Below are positions 52,208 through 61,883 of a stretch of 64,000 bases of DNA, piece by piece (the first letter of the stretch is position 1; each line of letters opens with the position of its first letter). The notes under the pieces were generated by a model that did not search any database, was not told where the DNA came from, and saw only the letters and a program-made list of their open reading frames with translations. The stretch comes from Nucisporomicrobium flavum (lineage in GTDB: Bacteria > Actinomycetota > Actinomycetes > Mycobacteriales > Micromonosporaceae). A program made the translations under genes and the position numbers. Where the stretch lies: positions 124,001 to 188,000 of the forward strand of contig NZ_JADMLH010000007.1 of NCBI RefSeq assembly GCF_016464385.1, given 5' to 3'.

Positions 52208-55200
52208 ATGAGCTACGAGGACGACGAGTACTGGGACTCCGAGTACGACGACGAGCGCCCCGTGCCGTACGCGGACACGACCGCTACGGCGCGTGATCCG
52301 TACGCGGATGCCGCCGTTCTCTCCCGCTGGGGTCCCGACACGCGGAAACCCCCGGAACCGCGCCGCGCCGCACCCCGGACGCAATACATCGAAGAAGATG
52401 ACTTCGACGATTCGCCGGCCCATTCCCGTACGCCAGAACCGCCCGCCGCTGCGGCCGTCGACGAGCTGGCGGAACGCAGGCAGCGACGGCAGGCCGGTAT
52501 TCAGCGTTCGCCCAACCGCGACAAGCAGATCAAGTCCGCGTTCGACGGCGAACGCCCGAGCTGGCTGGACGACCCGGACTTCGAGGAGGCGGACCTCGAC
52601 GCCGCCCCCGTCTCGCCCGGCATGGACGGCTGGTCGATCCGCAGCCTCGACTTCGACGAGCTCGAGTACGACGACCGCGAATTCGACGCCTCCGACTGGG
52701 AGGCACAGCGCCGCTACGTCTCGGCCCAGCGCGCCCGCCGCATCGAGACGTCGTCGTTCTGGGACGAGGAGCAGCAGGACGAACCGGCCCGCCCCCGCCG
52801 CGGCCGCCGCAAGGCCACGCAGCCCGAGGCGCCCGTCACCGGCCGCGCCCGCGTCACCCCGCCGGAACCCGCCGAGGACGACCAGACCGAACCCCCGCGC
52901 GACGCTCGCCGCCCGCGGTCGCGCAGGCCCGAGGACATCCCGTACGCGGAAAAGCGCCCGCGCCGCCGCGACGGCTCCCGAGACGAGCACCCGCCGGCCG
53001 ATCCGCCGCCCGCTCCCGGGCGTGGTACCGGCAGGCCGGCGCCTCCCCGCCGCGACGTTTCGCAGCCGGCCGCCTTCCGCCGCGAGGTGGAGCAGCCGGC
53101 CGCGTTCGGGCGCGACGTTTCGCAGCCCGCAGCCTTCCAGCACGAGGTTTCGCAACCCGCAGCTTTTCAGCACGAGGTGGAACAGCCAGCGTTCCCGCGT
53201 GAGGTCGAGCAGCCGGCCGCGTTCCGGCGGGACTTCGAGGAGCCGGGTGGGCGCCCTGCTGGTCCGCGTACCGAAGTCTGGTCGGACCTTCCCGACGAGC
53301 ACGCGCCGTACCGTCCGGCCACTGAGACGCAGCCGGGCGACCGCACCGCGGAGCCCGAGGGCGACGGACCGCGCGTCCTGAGCCGGGCCACTCCCCCGGC
53401 GGCGCCGCGGATCATCAGCAAGGCGACCCCGCCCGCGGCTCCCAAGGTCATCAAGAAGGCGGACCCGCCGGCGCAGCCCCGCGTGGTCAACGCGCCGCCG
53501 CAGACCGCCCAGCCCCGCGTCGTCACCCCGGCCCAGCCCGCGGCGCCCGACCGGCCGGCCGCGGCACACGACCGCCCGGCTGCGGCGCCCGACCGGCCGG
53601 CTGCGGCGCACGACGACCAGGCCCGGCCGCCCCGCCCCGGCCGCGTCGGGTACATCACGTCCGAGGGCCCGATCATCCCGCCGGCTCACGGAGCCCGGGG
53701 TACGGCCGGAGTGCAGCCCGTCGTCCCGGAGCACGGCCCGGCCGGCGGCGAGACCTGGCCGCTCAGCCCAGCGGCGTTCACCAGGGGCGCGGACCAGCCC
53801 GTCAACCCCGCGGCGTTCGACCGAGGCCCGGGCCAGCCCGTCAACCCCGCGGCGTTCGACCGAGGCCCGGGCCAGCCCGTCAACCCCGCGGCGTTCGATC
53901 GTGGAGGCGAAGCGCCGGTCAGCCCGGCGCGGTTCGACGGGGGTGTCGGGCAGCCGGGGCCCGCCGTGCCTGCCGCCTATGCCGCGCCACCGACCGTGCC
54001 GGGCCAGCCGGGTACGGCTTGGGATGGCGACCGTTCCGGAGCTGGGCGTCCTACCGGCCCCGCCGCCTATGTGCCGCAGCCTGCCATGCCGGCCGCTGAT
54101 GCTCCGCCCGTCATGCCGGCCGTTGCGCCGCCGGTCTCGCCAGCCGCCGGGCAGGGACCGGTCACACCGCCCGCCGCAGCTCCGCCCGCCGCCGCGTCGG
54201 CACCGGTCACGCCGGCCGCGGGACCGCCGGCGGTCTCTCCGGCCGCCGCGCCTCCGCGGGTCTCCCCGGTCGCCGGGCCGCCGCCGGTCATGCCGGCCTC
54301 CGCGCCGCCGGTCATGCCTGCTGCCGCGCCGCAGCCGGTGATGCCCTCGGCTCCTCCGCCCATCCGCCGTCCCGCGGCCGCCGCTCCCCCGCAGAGCCCG
54401 GTCGCGGACCGGCCCACGTTCACGCCGCCGCAGGGGTCGCCGGCGTTCAGCCCGTGGGCCGACCAGCAGCCGAGTGGCCCGCAGCCCGAGTACGAGGCGC
54501 CGGCCGCTTCAGCCGGAACGCCTTCGCAGCACGGATATGCCGCACCGCCCGCCGCAGCCGGAACGCCTTCGCAGCACGGATATGCCGCACCGCCCGCCGC
54601 GGCCGGGACAGCACCGCAGCACGGATATGCCGGGCCGGGCGCACAGCCGGGGCCGCCGGTCGGTGCGCACGGACGGTCGGCGGTCGAGGACGCCACGACG
54701 GCGGAGCGACCGATCGTGGGCGGTCCGCGTACGGCGATGATCCTGTCGACCGGCGAGCCGACTCCCGTCCCGCCCCCGCCGCGGCCGCCGTCGCGCATCG
54801 CCCCGGTCGGCGGTGCTCCCGGGCACGAGCACCCGGTCAGCGGGATGCCCGCCCACGCACGCCCGACCAGCGGCGCACCCGGCCACCAGCAGCCGGTCAG
54901 CGGGATGCCCGGACAGCAGCCGGTCAGCGGGATGCCCGCCCACGCGCGCCCGGCCAGCGGCGTGCCCGGACAGGAGCAGCCGGTCAGCGGGATGCCGGCG
55001 CAGGCGCGGCCGACCAGCGACGTACCGGCGCAGGAGCGGGCGCCCGGTCAGCACCGGCCCGTCAGCGGGACACCGGCCGTGGGTTCGGCGCCGCAGGCCG
55101 GCATGCCCGCGGTGGCGATGGGGCGGGCGGCCATCGACCCGCGCCTCGTCGGTACGCCGACCGACGAGATGCCGGCCGTCCGTCCGACCGGCCAGGCCCG

Positions 55201-57190
55201 GCAGGCGGAAGCGGCCCGGCAGGCGGAAGCCGCGCGCCAGGCCGAGGAGGCACGCAGAGCCGAACAAGCACGCCAGGCCGAAGAGGCGCGGCGAGCTGAA
55301 GAAGCACGCCGAGCTGCGGAAGCCCGCCAGGCACAAGAGGCACGTCGCGCAGAGGAGGCACGCCAAGCCGAGGAAGCGCGCCGCGTCGAGGAGGCCAGGC
55401 GGGCGCAGGCCACGCGCGAAGCCGAGGAAGCACGGCAGGCCGCGCAGCAGGCGGAAGCAGCCCGCCAGGCCGAAGCAGCCCGCCAGACCGAAGCGGCACG
55501 GCAGGCAGACGCAGCCCGGCAGGCAGACGCAGCGCGGCAGGCGGAAGGGGCCCGCCGGGCGCAGGAAGCGCGCCAAGCGGAAGAAGCCCGCCGCACTGAG
55601 GAAGCGCGCAGGGCCGAGGAAGCGCGGCAGGCCGAAGCGGCCCGGCAGGTGGAGGCGACCCGGGCGCTGCAGCGGGGCGGACCGGCGTCGGTTGCGCACC
55701 CCGTTTCGGTTGCTCCGCCCGCTACCCGGCCAGGTCCGAACCCGGCCGCGAACGCAGCGCCGATCGCTCGGCTGGCGACGTCCGGGCCGGACGGTCCGCG
55801 GAAGTATGCCGACTCCGATCTGGGGCCGACGTGGTTCGGGGCCCCGGCCAAGGCTCGCGATGAGCAGCCGGTACCGGCGGGCGAACAGGAGGCGGCGGGA
55901 GCGGCGGCCCCAGCCGGGGCGCAAGCCGGACCGGCGGCGACAACGCCGGCAGCGGCAGGCGGACCGGCCGGGACGCCGCCGACCGCGGCAGGTGCGCCGA
56001 CTGGGACGGCGGCAGCGGAGACCGCGGCAGGTGCGCAGACTCAGACGGCGGCAGCCGAGACCGCGGCAGGTGCGCTGACTCAGACGGCGGCAGCGGAGAA
56101 GCCGACAGCGGGGACGCAAGCACCGGAAAGACCGACAACACCGCCAGGACCAGCAGCGGAGGCGGCGCCGGTAGAGCAGGCAGGACCGAGAGCCCCGGCA
56201 GAGCAGGCAACACCGGATGGGCAGGCAGCGCCGGAAGGCCTAGCAGCGGAGAAGCCGGCCGCACCCGCGGCAGAGCTCGAGACGGACGAATCGGTCGTCC
56301 GCCATCGCGAGGTCACGCCGGCGAAGGAAGCGGACCGGGGTGAGGCCGGTAACGGCGTCTCCATCGACCTGGATCTGACCGGGTTGATGAGCGGGCTCAT
56401 CGGCGCCGCCACCGCCATCGCGCTGCAACCGGGCAAGGCCGCCGAGAACGCGGCTGCCGAGGCCGTACCGGCCCCGGAGGCCGACACGGACAAACGGCCG
56501 GCGGACACCCCGCAGCGCCCGAAGCCGGCCTCCAGCCGTGCTCCCGGCGTACCGAAGAAAGCGGAGAAACCGGAGCGCAAGCCGCTCGGACCGGAGGATC
56601 TCGCCGCGATCCGGTGGCGCCTGGATGGTGCGACCCTCAAGGAGGTCGTCGACGATCGGGACGCCCTGCGGGAGCTGGGTGAGCGGCTGGACGAGCCGCT
56701 GGCCGAGGAGCGGGACAACGTCGCCCGGGCCGGGCTGCTCAGTTTGCGGGCCGAGGTGTACCGGTTGCTGGACGAGCTGGGGATGGCGGCCGCTGCGAGC
56801 CGGTTGGCGCTCGCCCATGCCGAGTCCGCCGGGGATGTGCAGGCGATCGTGATCGCTCAGGCCGAGCTGGCGCACGTGCTGCGGTTGCGGGGCGATCATC
56901 AGGAGGCGGACCGGCTGTTCGAGCAGGCTGCCAGCGCGGATGTGCCCGACATGTTGCGCAGCGTCGTCCATGAGAATGCCGGGCGGAGCGCTTTCGATCA
57001 GGGGCGGCACATGGAGGCGCTCGATCATTTTGCCCGGGCCGTACGGCTGGGGTTGCCCGACGATCAGGAGCTCGTGCAGCGGATCGACGTCGCGCTCGAG
57101 GCGGTCTACATCCACGTGCTGCGGGACGGGTGGGGACCCTATCCCCGGCTGCGCCGCGAGATACTGGGGCTCGTCAGCTCGGCGGGGTGA
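52208..57190 (+). CDS. Giant low-complexity protein: acidic start, proline-rich repeats, coiled coil, TPR-like C-terminus
   Basis: About 1660 residues from ATG 52208 (MSYEDDEYWDSEYDDERP); an upstream start at 51851 is less likely. Residues 1-270 are acidic and Arg-rich. Next come repeats around QPAAF, then PVNPAAFDRGPGQ units, a Pro/Ala region, 15-residue units with QHGYA and PVSGMP units. At about 995-1155 an uninterrupted Ala/Arg/Glu/Gln stretch (ARQAEEARRAEEARRA) should form a long coiled coil. After another Ala-rich linker, residues 1456-1660 form a helical TPR-like domain (AAASRLALAHAESAGDVQAI, LRLRGDHQEADRLFEQAAS, MEALDHFARAVRLGLP). No signal peptide or clear membrane helix. A scaffold or cytoskeleton-linked role is possible; function unknown. 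Confidence 0.85.
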   Translation: MSYEDDEYWDSEYDDERPVPYADTTATARDPYADAAVLSRWGPDTRKPPEPRRAAPRTQYIEEDDFDDSPAHSRTPEPPAAAAVDELAERRQRRQAGIQRSPNRDKQIKSAFDGERPSWLDDPDFEEADLDAAPVSPGMDGWSIRSLDFDELEYDDREFDASDWEAQRRYVSAQRARRIETSSFWDEEQQDEPARPRRGRRKATQPEAPVTGRARVTPPEPAEDDQTEPPRDARRPRSRRPEDIPYAEKRPRRRDGSRDEHPPADPPPAPGRGTGRPAPPRRDVSQPAAFRREVEQPAAFGRDVSQPAAFQHEVSQPAAFQHEVEQPAFPREVEQPAAFRRDFEEPGGRPAGPRTEVWSDLPDEHAPYRPATETQPGDRTAEPEGDGPRVLSRATPPAAPRIISKATPPAAPKVIKKADPPAQPRVVNAPPQTAQPRVVTPAQPAAPDRPAAAHDRPAAAPDRPAAAHDDQARPPRPGRVGYITSEGPIIPPAHGARGTAGVQPVVPEHGPAGGETWPLSPAAFTRGADQPVNPAAFDRGPGQPVNPAAFDRGPGQPVNPAAFDRGGEAPVSPARFDGGVGQPGPAVPAAYAAPPTVPGQPGTAWDGDRSGAGRPTGPAAYVPQPAMPAADAPPVMPAVAPPVSPAAGQGPVTPPAAAPPAAASAPVTPAAGPPAVSPAAAPPRVSPVAGPPPVMPASAPPVMPAAAPQPVMPSAPPPIRRPAAAAPPQSPVADRPTFTPPQGSPAFSPWADQQPSGPQPEYEAPAASAGTPSQHGYAAPPAAAGTPSQHGYAAPPAAAGTAPQHGYAGPGAQPGPPVGAHGRSAVEDATTAERPIVGGPRTAMILSTGEPTPVPPPPRPPSRIAPVGGAPGHEHPVSGMPAHARPTSGAPGHQQPVSGMPGQQPVSGMPAHARPASGVPGQEQPVSGMPAQARPTSDVPAQERAPGQHRPVSGTPAVGSAPQAGMPAVAMGRAAIDPRLVGTPTDEMPAVRPTGQARQAEAARQAEAARQAEEARRAEQARQAEEARRAEEARRAAEARQAQEARRAEEARQAEEARRVEEARRAQATREAEEARQAAQQAEAARQAEAARQTEAARQADAARQADAARQAEGARRAQEARQAEEARRTEEARRAEEARQAEAARQVEATRALQRGGPASVAHPVSVAPPATRPGPNPAANAAPIARLATSGPDGPRKYADSDLGPTWFGAPAKARDEQPVPAGEQEAAGAAAPAGAQAGPAATTPAAAGGPAGTPPTAAGAPTGTAAAETAAGAQTQTAAAETAAGALTQTAAAEKPTAGTQAPERPTTPPGPAAEAAPVEQAGPRAPAEQATPDGQAAPEGLAAEKPAAPAAELETDESVVRHREVTPAKEADRGEAGNGVSIDLDLTGLMSGLIGAATAIALQPGKAAENAAAEAVPAPEADTDKRPADTPQRPKPASSRAPGVPKKAEKPERKPLGPEDLAAIRWRLDGATLKEVVDDRDALRELGERLDEPLAEERDNVARAGLLSLRAEVYRLLDELGMAAAASRLALAHAESAGDVQAIVIAQAELAHVLRLRGDHQEADRLFEQAASADVPDMLRSVVHENAGRSAFDQGRHMEALDHFARAVRLGLPDDQELVQRIDVALEAVYIHVLRDGWGPYPRLRREILGLVSSAG
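53795..53897. repeat. 39-bp tandem repeat inside the giant gene
   Basis: Two full identical 39-bp units and part of a third, coding for PVNPAAFDRGPGQ. Identity at the DNA level, including third positions, points to recent duplication rather than selection on protein alone. Confidence 0.85.
54509..54643. repeat. 45-bp tandem repeat inside the giant gene
   Basis: Three units of about 45 bp coding for AGTPSQHGYAAPPAA; the first two are nearly identical and the third has drifted. In frame, so it only changes the repeat number of the protein. Confidence 0.8.
55197..55670. repeat. Coiled-coil coding region of degenerate Ala/Arg/Glu heptad-like units
   Basis: Codes for about 158 residues built from units such as RQAEEAR and RRAEEAR. 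DNA units (GCG or GCA, GAG/GAA, GCC, CGC) are similar but not identical. Confidence 0.75.
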
Positions 57191-58242
57191 CCGGGGCGTA
57201 CGCGGTCGACGTTGTGCCGGTCCGGTGCGGTGGCCGTACGGCCGCGGCCCGAGGTCTTGGCCTGGTAGAGGGCGGCGTCGGAGGCGGTGACCAGCTCGTC
57301 GACCGTGGCCGCGTCGCCGGGCAGGACGGCCACGCCGATGCTCAGCCGCGGCGGGCCGCCCGGGTGGTCCGTGGCGGCCGAGACCATCTCGCGGACCGTC
57401 TCCGCCACGCCGATCGCGGACGGGCGGTCCGTACGCAGCAGCATCACGAACTCGTCGCCGCCCAGGCGGGCCGCCACCCCGGTCTCCCCCACGGCGTGGC
57501 GCAGGGCGGCGGCGACGGTCTGCAGGGCGCGGTCACCCTCGGTGTGGCCGTACGTGTCGTTGATGGCCTTGAAGTGGTCCAGGTCGACCGTGACCAGCGC
57601 CAGGCTGCCGCCGGTGTCCGCCGCCCAGGTGCCGGCGTGGGCGAGGGACTCGGCGAAGAAGCGCCGGTTGGCCAGGCCGGTGAGCGCGTCGGCGTTGGCC
57701 TGTTCCTGCAACACCGCGCGGAGCCGGTCGGCGCGGGCGCGGAGGCTCGACACGACGATCGCCGTCATGGTCATCGCCAGGAGCATCGCGAACCAGTCGG
57801 CGAGGCCGCGGCTGACGCCGAGCAGGGTGAAGACCACCGCCGCGTGGCCGCCGAACACGAGGGCGAGGTTGAGGTGGATGAGGCGGCGGCCGAGGAAGTT
57901 CACCGCATACAGCACGGGCCACAGGTAGAACAGCTGGGAGCCGGTGCTGGCGTCGGCGGTGCCGAGGTTCAGCGCGGAGATCAGGCCGGTGGCGAGCACA
58001 GGCGCGGCGAACCAGAACGCGCGGGGCAGGGTCTCGGGGCTGCGCCAGCAGGTGATCCCGGTGACCGCCATGCCGATGGCGACCACGGTCACCGCGGCCG
58101 CGACGAACCGGGTGAGGTTCGGCGTCAGCAGGCCGGTGATCAGCGTGTAAGGGGCCGCGGCCAGGGTGAGGTACGCGACCGCGCGGGAGGCTCCGTGCAG
58201 GTCGCGCAGCTCGTATCCGGGGCGGTCCTCCCTGAGCAACAC
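57139..58242 (-). CDS. Membrane GGDEF-domain diguanylate cyclase
   Basis: A 367-residue protein. About six membrane helices fill residues 20-165. The GGDEF domain follows: ANADALTGLANRRFFAESL, VDLDHFKAINDTYGHTEGDRAL, and the active-site loop ARLGGDEFVMLL. It should make cyclic di-GMP. No inhibitory RxxD site precedes GGDEF, so product inhibition is unlikely. GTG 58242 was used. Its 3' end overlaps the convergent giant gene by 52 bases. Confidence 0.93.
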   Translation of the reverse strand: MLLREDRPGYELRDLHGASRAVAYLTLAAAPYTLITGLLTPNLTRFVAAAVTVVAIGMAVTGITCWRSPETLPRAFWFAAPVLATGLISALNLGTADASTGSQLFYLWPVLYAVNFLGRRLIHLNLALVFGGHAAVVFTLLGVSRGLADWFAMLLAMTMTAIVVSSLRARADRLRAVLQEQANADALTGLANRRFFAESLAHAGTWAADTGGSLALVTVDLDHFKAINDTYGHTEGDRALQTVAAALRHAVGETGVAARLGGDEFVMLLRTDRPSAIGVAETVREMVSAATDHPGGPPRLSIGVAVLPGDAATVDELVTASDAALYQAKTSGRGRTATAPDRHNVDRVRPGHPAELTSPSISRRSRG

Positions 58243-58300
58243 ACCCCCAGATCGGCGCCCCGGCTCCGGACGTGAGCATTTGCCACCCCGGGCGACAAGA

Positions 58301-59485
58301 TCACTCGGTGCGCAGGGCGACGACCGGGTCGAGGCGTCCGGCGCGCTGGGCGGGCACGACGCCGAAGAGGATGCCGACCGCCGCGGACACGCCGAACGCC
58401 AGGGTGAGCGACCACCAGGTCACGGCCGCGGGTACGGGCGTGAGCCGGTCCGCGAGCAGCGCGGTGCCGATCCCCAGCGCCATGCCGAGCACCCCGCCGA
58501 TCGTGGTGAGCAGAACGGCCTCGAGCAGGAACTGCAGGCCGATGTCGCGGGGGCGGGCACCGACGGCCTTGCGCAGGCCGATCTCCCGGGTGCGTTCGCG
58601 TACGGACACCAGCATGATGTTGGAGACGCCGACGCCGCCGACGAGCAGGCTGATGCCGGCGATGGCGGCCAGCACGCCGGTGAGCACGCCGAGGATGTCG
58701 CCGAGCACGCCGAGGATCTGCTGCTGGGTGACCGCGCTGAAGTCGGTGTCGGGATGCCGTTCACCGAGCGCGGCCACGACGTCGGCGCCGAGCTTGTCGA
58801 TGCGGTCGCGGTCGGGGGCGCGGATCGCGAGGGCGTCGATGCGGTCGGTGCCGAGCAGCCGCTGGGCGGCGGTGACCGGTACGTGCACCTCGTTGTCGCG
58901 GTCGACGCCGAGGCTCTGCCCGAGCGGCTCGAACGTGCCGATGACCCGGAACCGGACGCCGCCGATGGTGAGCTGCCGCCCGATCGGGTCGCGATCGCCG
59001 AACAGCGAGGTGGCGACCCCGGCCCCGAGCACGGCGACGCGCCGGGCGGTGTTGACGTCGGAGCGGGTCAGGTACGCGCCGCGGTCGAGGCGGCGGACGA
59101 ACACCGTGGGCGTGGTCTCGAGGACGCCCTGCATGCTGGTGAAGGTCTGCCGGCTGCCGGCGCGCACGTTCTCGCCGGAGGCGACGGTGACCGCGACGCG
59201 GTTGCGGTCGCCGACGATCCGGCCCACCGCGTCGGCGTCGTCGAGCGACAGATTCGACACCGAGGGGGCGGCACCCGCCTCGAGGCGGCCCGGCACGACG
59301 ATGAGCAGGTTCGAGCCGAGGCCCTCCACCTGCTGCTCGATCTGCTGCTTGGTGCCGGTGCCGATGGCGACGAGCGCGACGACGGCGGCGACGCCGATGA
59401 CGACGCCGAGCATGGTGAGCACGCTGCGCAGCCGGTTGGCCCGCAACGCGTCGAGGGCGACGCGCCAGGCCTCCGCGAGCCTCAC
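58301..59485 (-). CDS. MacB/FtsX-like ABC transporter permease
   Basis: A 394-residue permease with the MacB layout: one N-terminal helix (SVLTMLGVVIGVAAVVALVAIG), a large outer domain of about 230 residues (SLDDADAVGRIVGD ... TDFSAVTQQQIL), then three helices (AAIAGISLLVGGVGVSNIMLVSV; EIGLRKAVGARPRDIGLQF is the cytoplasmic link). It works with the ATPase and HlyD-like protein encoded before it as an efflux or lipoprotein-export machine. ATG overlaps the ATPase stop by four bases. Confidence 0.94.
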   Translation of the reverse strand: MRLAEAWRVALDALRANRLRSVLTMLGVVIGVAAVVALVAIGTGTKQQIEQQVEGLGSNLLIVVPGRLEAGAAPSVSNLSLDDADAVGRIVGDRNRVAVTVASGENVRAGSRQTFTSMQGVLETTPTVFVRRLDRGAYLTRSDVNTARRVAVLGAGVATSLFGDRDPIGRQLTIGGVRFRVIGTFEPLGQSLGVDRDNEVHVPVTAAQRLLGTDRIDALAIRAPDRDRIDKLGADVVAALGERHPDTDFSAVTQQQILGVLGDILGVLTGVLAAIAGISLLVGGVGVSNIMLVSVRERTREIGLRKAVGARPRDIGLQFLLEAVLLTTIGGVLGMALGIGTALLADRLTPVPAAVTWWSLTLAFGVSAAVGILFGVVPAQRAGRLDPVVALRTE

Positions 59486-60201
59486 GAGCCACCGCCGGAC
59501 AGGGCCGGGACCGCGCCGGGCGGGTCGGCGGAGACGATCAGGCCGTCGCGCATGACGATGCGGCGGCGGGCGCGGCCCGCCACCTCGGCGTCGTGGGTGA
59601 CCAGCACCACCGCCACCCCCTCGGCGTTGAGCGACTCCAGCAGGTCCAGCACCGACTGGCCGGTGACCGAGTCGAGGTTGCCGGTCGGCTCGTCGGCCAG
59701 CAGCACGGACGGGCCGGTCACCAGGGCACGGGCGATCGCGACGCGCTGCTGCTCACCACCGGACATCTGGTTGGGCCGGTGGTCGATCCGGTGCCCGAGG
59801 CCGACGCGTTCGAGCAGCTCGGCGGCGCGGGCCCGGCGTTCCCGGCGGCCGACGCCCCGGTACACCAGGGGCAGCGCCACGTTGTCGCGGGCGGTGGTGC
59901 GGGCCAGCAGGTGGAACGACTGGAAGACGAAGCCGATGACCTCGTTGCGGAGCTTCGCCATCTCCGGCGGTGAGAGGGTGGCCACGTCGCGGCCGCCGAT
60001 GACGAGCGTGCCGCCGGTGGGCCGGTCGAGGCCGCCGAGCAGGTGCATCAGCGTGGACTTACCGGAGCCGGACGTGCCGACGATGGCCACGTAGTCGCCC
60101 TGATCGACGGTCAGCGACACCCCGCGCAGGGCCGGCACGGAGACGCCGTCGAGGTCGTACGTGCGGCTCACGTCGGTGGCGACGATCGCGGGCGTGCTCA
60201 C
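59482..60201 (-). CDS. MacB/LolD-type ABC transporter ATP-binding protein
   Basis: A 239-residue ATPase: Walker A GTSGSGKSTL, Q-loop FVFQSFHLL, signature MSGGEQQRVAIARAL, Walker B VLLADEPTGNLDS and H-loop LVTHDAEV. This is the typical mechanotransmission (MacB) class. GTG 60201 overlaps the adaptor gene stop (GTGA at 60198-60201); the end overlaps the permease start. Confidence 0.96.
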   Translation of the reverse strand: MSTPAIVATDVSRTYDLDGVSVPALRGVSLTVDQGDYVAIVGTSGSGKSTLMHLLGGLDRPTGGTLVIGGRDVATLSPPEMAKLRNEVIGFVFQSFHLLARTTARDNVALPLVYRGVGRRERRARAAELLERVGLGHRIDHRPNQMSGGEQQRVAIARALVTGPSVLLADEPTGNLDSVTGQSVLDLLESLNAEGVAVVLVTHDAEVAGRARRRIVMRDGLIVSADPPGAVPALSGGGS

Positions 60202-61547
60202 GGCAGGTCTTGCCCGGCGCTGACCTGGTCCGCGCCGGCGACGACGACCCGGTCCCCCGCGGTCAGGCCGGAGACCACCTGGACGGCGTCCTCGCCCTGC
60301 ACGCCGAGCGTGACCGCGACCCGCTGGGCCTTGCCGTTCCGGACCGCCCACACGGTGTCGCGCCCGTCACTGGTGACGACCGCTCCGGCGGGCACGGTCA
60401 CGGCGTCGACGGCCTGGCGTACGCGCAGCCGGACGATCGCGCTCATGCCGGGCCGCGGCGTGGGGGCGGCGCTGCCGTCGGCGTACGTGCCCTTGCCGAG
60501 CGAGAGGCGTACGCGGTACGAGACGCCGCCGCGCGCCGAGGTGGTGGGCAGCAGATCGGCGGCGCGCACCTTCGCCGGGTACGTGGCCCCGGTGGCGGCG
60601 TCGAGCTCGACGGTCCCCGTGCCGCCGGGCTTGACCAGCAGCACGTCCGTCTCGTCGACCTCGGCCGTGACCCCGAGCGCGCCGGTGTCGACCACCGTGA
60701 GGATCGGGGTGCCGGCGCTGACCGCTGCGCCCACGGGTACGGCCGCGTCGACGCCGGGCAGCGGTCCCTGGGCGGGGGCGGCGAGCGCGGACGGGTCGGC
60801 GTTGTCGATGAGGTCGGTGAGCGAGGGTGCGCTCGCGGACGCGGTGCCGCCGAGCTGGACGACTCCGGACACCGGGGCGCGTAGAGTCAGCGCGTCCACG
60901 CCCGCCGCGGCCAGGTCGTACGCCTGCTGCGCCTGGACCCGCTGGGCCGCGGTGAGCGCGTTGACCGCCTGGCTCACCCCGGCGACGCCGCGCTGCAGCG
61001 AGTCGACGGCTGCCGCGGCGGCCGAGGAGACGGCGTCGTACTGCTTCTGGGCCGCGGTGACCTGGGCGAGCAGGGCCTTGCGGAGGGTCTCGTCGGTGAT
61101 CTTGCCGGCGGTCTCCCGCGCGGTGGTGAAGGCCTCGGTGGCGTCCGCGTCGGTGCGGTGGCGTACGGCGGTGAACCCGGCCGTGCCGCCGCCCGTGGGG
61201 ACACTCCCGCCGGAGGTGGCGTCGAGCGCCTCGGTGGCCGCGTCGAGCCGCTGCTCGGCCGCCGGTGAGTCGACGACGGCCACGACCTGGCCCTTGCGGA
61301 CCCGGTCGCCGCTCTCCACGCGCAACGCGGCGAGGGTGCCGTCGGCGGGCGAGCCGACCGTGGCGGCCGCGCGGGCGGTGACCGCGCCGGAGGCCTCGAC
61401 GATCTCGGCGACGGTGCCGCGACCGGCGGAGCCGACGGTGACGCCGGAGGGTTCGTCGCTGCAGGACGCCGCGGTCAGCGGGGGCAGCAGAACGCACGCG
61501 AGCAGCAGGACCGTGGCACGCCGGGGGGATCGGGACACGCACGCCAC
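60198..61547 (-). CDS. HlyD/RND-type efflux adaptor lipoprotein
   Basis: A 449-residue adaptor. The signal peptide has a lipobox-like TAASC with Cys29. Two biotinyl-lipoyl halves (TVGSPADGTLAALRVESGDRVRKGQVVAVVD and ALTLRAPVSGVVQLGG) flank a helical hairpin of about 100 residues. The barrel domain contains TAEVDETDVLLVKPGGTGTVELDA. In Gram-positives such proteins join the MacB-like permease at the membrane. First gene of a three-gene coupled operon; no regulator is nearby. GTG 61547 or GTG 61538 may be the start. Confidence 0.93.
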   Translation of the reverse strand: MACVSRSPRRATVLLLACVLLPPLTAASCSDEPSGVTVGSAGRGTVAEIVEASGAVTARAAATVGSPADGTLAALRVESGDRVRKGQVVAVVDSPAAEQRLDAATEALDATSGGSVPTGGGTAGFTAVRHRTDADATEAFTTARETAGKITDETLRKALLAQVTAAQKQYDAVSSAAAAAVDSLQRGVAGVSQAVNALTAAQRVQAQQAYDLAAAGVDALTLRAPVSGVVQLGGTASASAPSLTDLIDNADPSALAAPAQGPLPGVDAAVPVGAAVSAGTPILTVVDTGALGVTAEVDETDVLLVKPGGTGTVELDAATGATYPAKVRAADLLPTTSARGGVSYRVRLSLGKGTYADGSAAPTPRPGMSAIVRLRVRQAVDAVTVPAGAVVTSDGRDTVWAVRNGKAQRVAVTLGVQGEDAVQVVSGLTAGDRVVVAGADQVSAGQDLP

Positions 61548-61883
61548 TCTATGCCGGGCGGGCCGCGCGACGGCCGGGCCGGACGGCCGGGACCGGCGGC
61601 ACCGGACGGCCCCGGCGGACCCGGCCGGGCGGCCGGTGCGGGCGACCCGAACGGCCGCCTGATCGATATCGGTCGTACGGAGCTGATACCCGTTTCGTGT
61701 CGGCTATCCGCGCCGGGGCTGGCGGACGCCCGACCGCGCGCACCACCCTGGCGTGCCAGCCTGGACGGAGCCGGAGCCCTCCGGCCGTCGCCGATGACTA
61801 TCGGCCGTCGGTGTTGAACCGTGAGGCACCTCGCGCCCGTAGTGACCAGCACCGTGCCCGCCACCGTCCGAGGAACGTGACCC

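Noticed and set aside
58166..60094. 642-residue plus-strand frame opposite the MacB-like operon
   Set aside because: Asp/Arg/Gly-rich antisense shadow; the minus-strand genes carry all the ABC motifs in order.
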